Shown piece by piece: positions 63,093 to 64,000 of a stretch of DNA of 64,000 nt. The stretch comes from Bacteroidota bacterium. Lineage in GTDB: Bacteria; Bacteroidota; Bacteroidia; UKL13-3. The stretch is taken from contig JAUXUD010000104.1 of NCBI GenBank assembly GCA_030680835.1, positions 89,051 through 153,050 of the forward strand, given 5' to 3'. The position numbers and the translations under genes were made by a program. The first letter of the stretch is position 1. Each line of letters opens with the position of its first letter. The notes beneath the pieces are model-generated. The model did no database searches and had not been told where the DNA came from. It saw only the letters and a list, made by a program, of their open reading frames with translations.

Positions 63093-63100
63093 TATATTTG
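63093..63100 (+). promoter_or_regulatory. Possible -7 box TATATTTG of the sugar dehydrogenase-like gene
   Basis: Matches TAnnTTTG 20 bases before the ATG at 63121. No clear -33 box. Confidence 0.4.
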
Positions 63101-63120
63101 ATTTACTGAAAATCAATGCA

Positions 63121-64000
63121 ATGAAAATATTTATTTTACATATACTGATAACAATCAATCTGGCATTTGTTATCAATCAATCTCTCGCTCAGCCGGGTAC
63201 AATTAATATGACGCCCATTGTGAATTCATTTGGGGGATTGGTAAGCACCAAAATAAAGGTACCTGTAAAATTTGCAGCATTAATCGACAGCAATAAAACG
63301 GTAAACATTGCCCAGGGCTTTGAACCCAAAATTTTTTATATGGGAGGTTTAACAAAACCGCGGTTTATGAGTTTTAGCCCCCAGGGTGTTTTACATGTGA
63401 TCGATTTTAAATCAAACGGTTCTGTTTATGCATTGCCTGATGCAAATAATGATGATATTGCTGACACCTTGCTTCCTGTGGTTACAGGTGTTTTCGGACA
63501 TGATTTCAGATTTTACAAGGGCTTTATTTTTGTTGCCGAAGAGAAGCGGATTCTGAAATGCAGTGACCTGAACCAGGATGGTTTTTTTGAAACCAAAGAA
63601 GTTTTTATCGACAGTATTGGCATGAACTCAGGAGGCGGACATTATTCCAGAACCATCGTTTTCGACAGCATCAATCATAAAATGTACCTGAGCATGGGTT
63701 CACCCTGCAATGTATGCCGCGATACCTTCAGGTCAGGCATTGAACAATACAATGATGATGGAAGTGGCCGGGTAGTTTATGCTACCGGCATCAGAAATGC
63801 GGTGGGATTGTTAGTACATCCCAAAACCAACCAATTATGGGCCAATAACAATGGCAGCGATAACCAGGGAAATAATATTCCACCCGAATGGATTGACTTG
63901 ATCAGACCAAATGGTTTTTATGGTTTTCCGTTTGCTTATGCCAACCAGGTTTGGTTTAATTTTGAACTGGGAACAGATTACAAAGCTTTGAAACCCATTA
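63121..64000 (+). CDS. PQQ-type sugar/sorbosone dehydrogenase-like protein (3' end outside window)
   Basis: The ATG at 63121 opens a frame that runs to the window end (293 codons) without a stop. The N-terminus is a signal peptide (to about NQSLAQ), so the protein is exported. The body has the glucose/sorbosone dehydrogenase beta-propeller motifs: GHDFRFYKGFIFVAEEKRILKC, GSPCNVCRD, QYNDDGSGRVVYATGIRNAVGL and LWANNNGSDNQGNNIPPEW. This fold oxidises sugars with PQQ; whether PQQ is bound here cannot be shown from the part visible. A CNVC Cys pair may form a disulfide. Confidence 0.75.
   Translation, partial: MKIFILHILITINLAFVINQSLAQPGTINMTPIVNSFGGLVSTKIKVPVKFAALIDSNKTVNIAQGFEPKIFYMGGLTKPRFMSFSPQGVLHVIDFKSNGSVYALPDANNDDIADTLLPVVTGVFGHDFRFYKGFIFVAEEKRILKCSDLNQDGFFETKEVFIDSIGMNSGGGHYSRTIVFDSINHKMYLSMGSPCNVCRDTFRSGIEQYNDDGSGRVVYATGIRNAVGLLVHPKTNQLWANNNGSDNQGNNIPPEWIDLIRPNGFYGFPFAYANQVWFNFELGTDYKALKPI

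Overview
The window looks like a chromosomal segment of an aerobic, surface-active member of the phylum Bacteroidota, most likely the Chitinophagales/Sphingobacteriales/Saprospiria part of it. The evidence is: type IX secretion (T9SS) C-terminal sorting domains of both type A and type B; two PorP/SprF-family proteins; PKD- and LamG-based giant surface proteins; lipoproteins with a Lys/Asp-rich segment after the lipid Cys; and the Bacteroidota promoter pattern TTTG-N19/20-TAnnTTTG. No rRNA, tRNA, phage or insertion sequence was seen. Exact rank cannot be set from this sequence alone.

Layout. 1-3132: three exported proteins (Ig-repeat T9SS cargo cut by the window edge, a lipoprotein, a C-type-lectin T9SS cargo). 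3222-5591: a P-loop kinase, a dCMP deaminase and a luciferase-like flavin oxidoreductase. 5698-10553: an ArsR regulator with a 17-bp-arm operator, then DUF302, DsrE-like, a CxxCH protein, a beta-propeller lipoprotein and a CxxCH/monooxygenase-fold T9SS protein, probably a redox or sulfur-linked group. 10585-14228: a DtxR/MntR-type repressor divergent from an operon of di-heme oxidoreductase (DUF1111), Rieske lipoprotein and porin; an inverted repeat lies between the -33 and -7 boxes. 14355-14978: thymidylate kinase.

15156-32393 is the most striking region: a 4901-residue LamG/FN3 protein, then a small type-B T9SS protein sharing a module with it, then a PorP/SprF protein with a coiled-coil tail, then an OmpA-family protein with its own coiled coil. 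I read this as one dedicated secretion, attachment and anchoring system. 32400-38549 holds signalling genes: a LytTR regulator, a TPR histidine kinase, a glucosaminidase, and a minus-strand run of small protein, membrane protein, NarX-like kinase and NarL-like regulator with a NarL-type box upstream. 39108-41621: a small lipoprotein and a TPR-adenylate cyclase. 42028-54143: a 3678-residue PKD protein with type-B CTD plus its SprF partner, a SprB/SprF-like pair. 54242-62951 (minus): an M28 peptidase, a DEAD-box helicase, and a CzcA-type efflux system in which the inner-membrane pump is fused to the outer-membrane channel. 63121-64000: start of a PQQ-type sugar dehydrogenase-like protein.

A recurring non-coding feature runs through the window: several intergenic arrays made of 7-bp units, each with a different heptamer. 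They sit at the 3' ends of genes, and in two or three cases they supply the stop codon.
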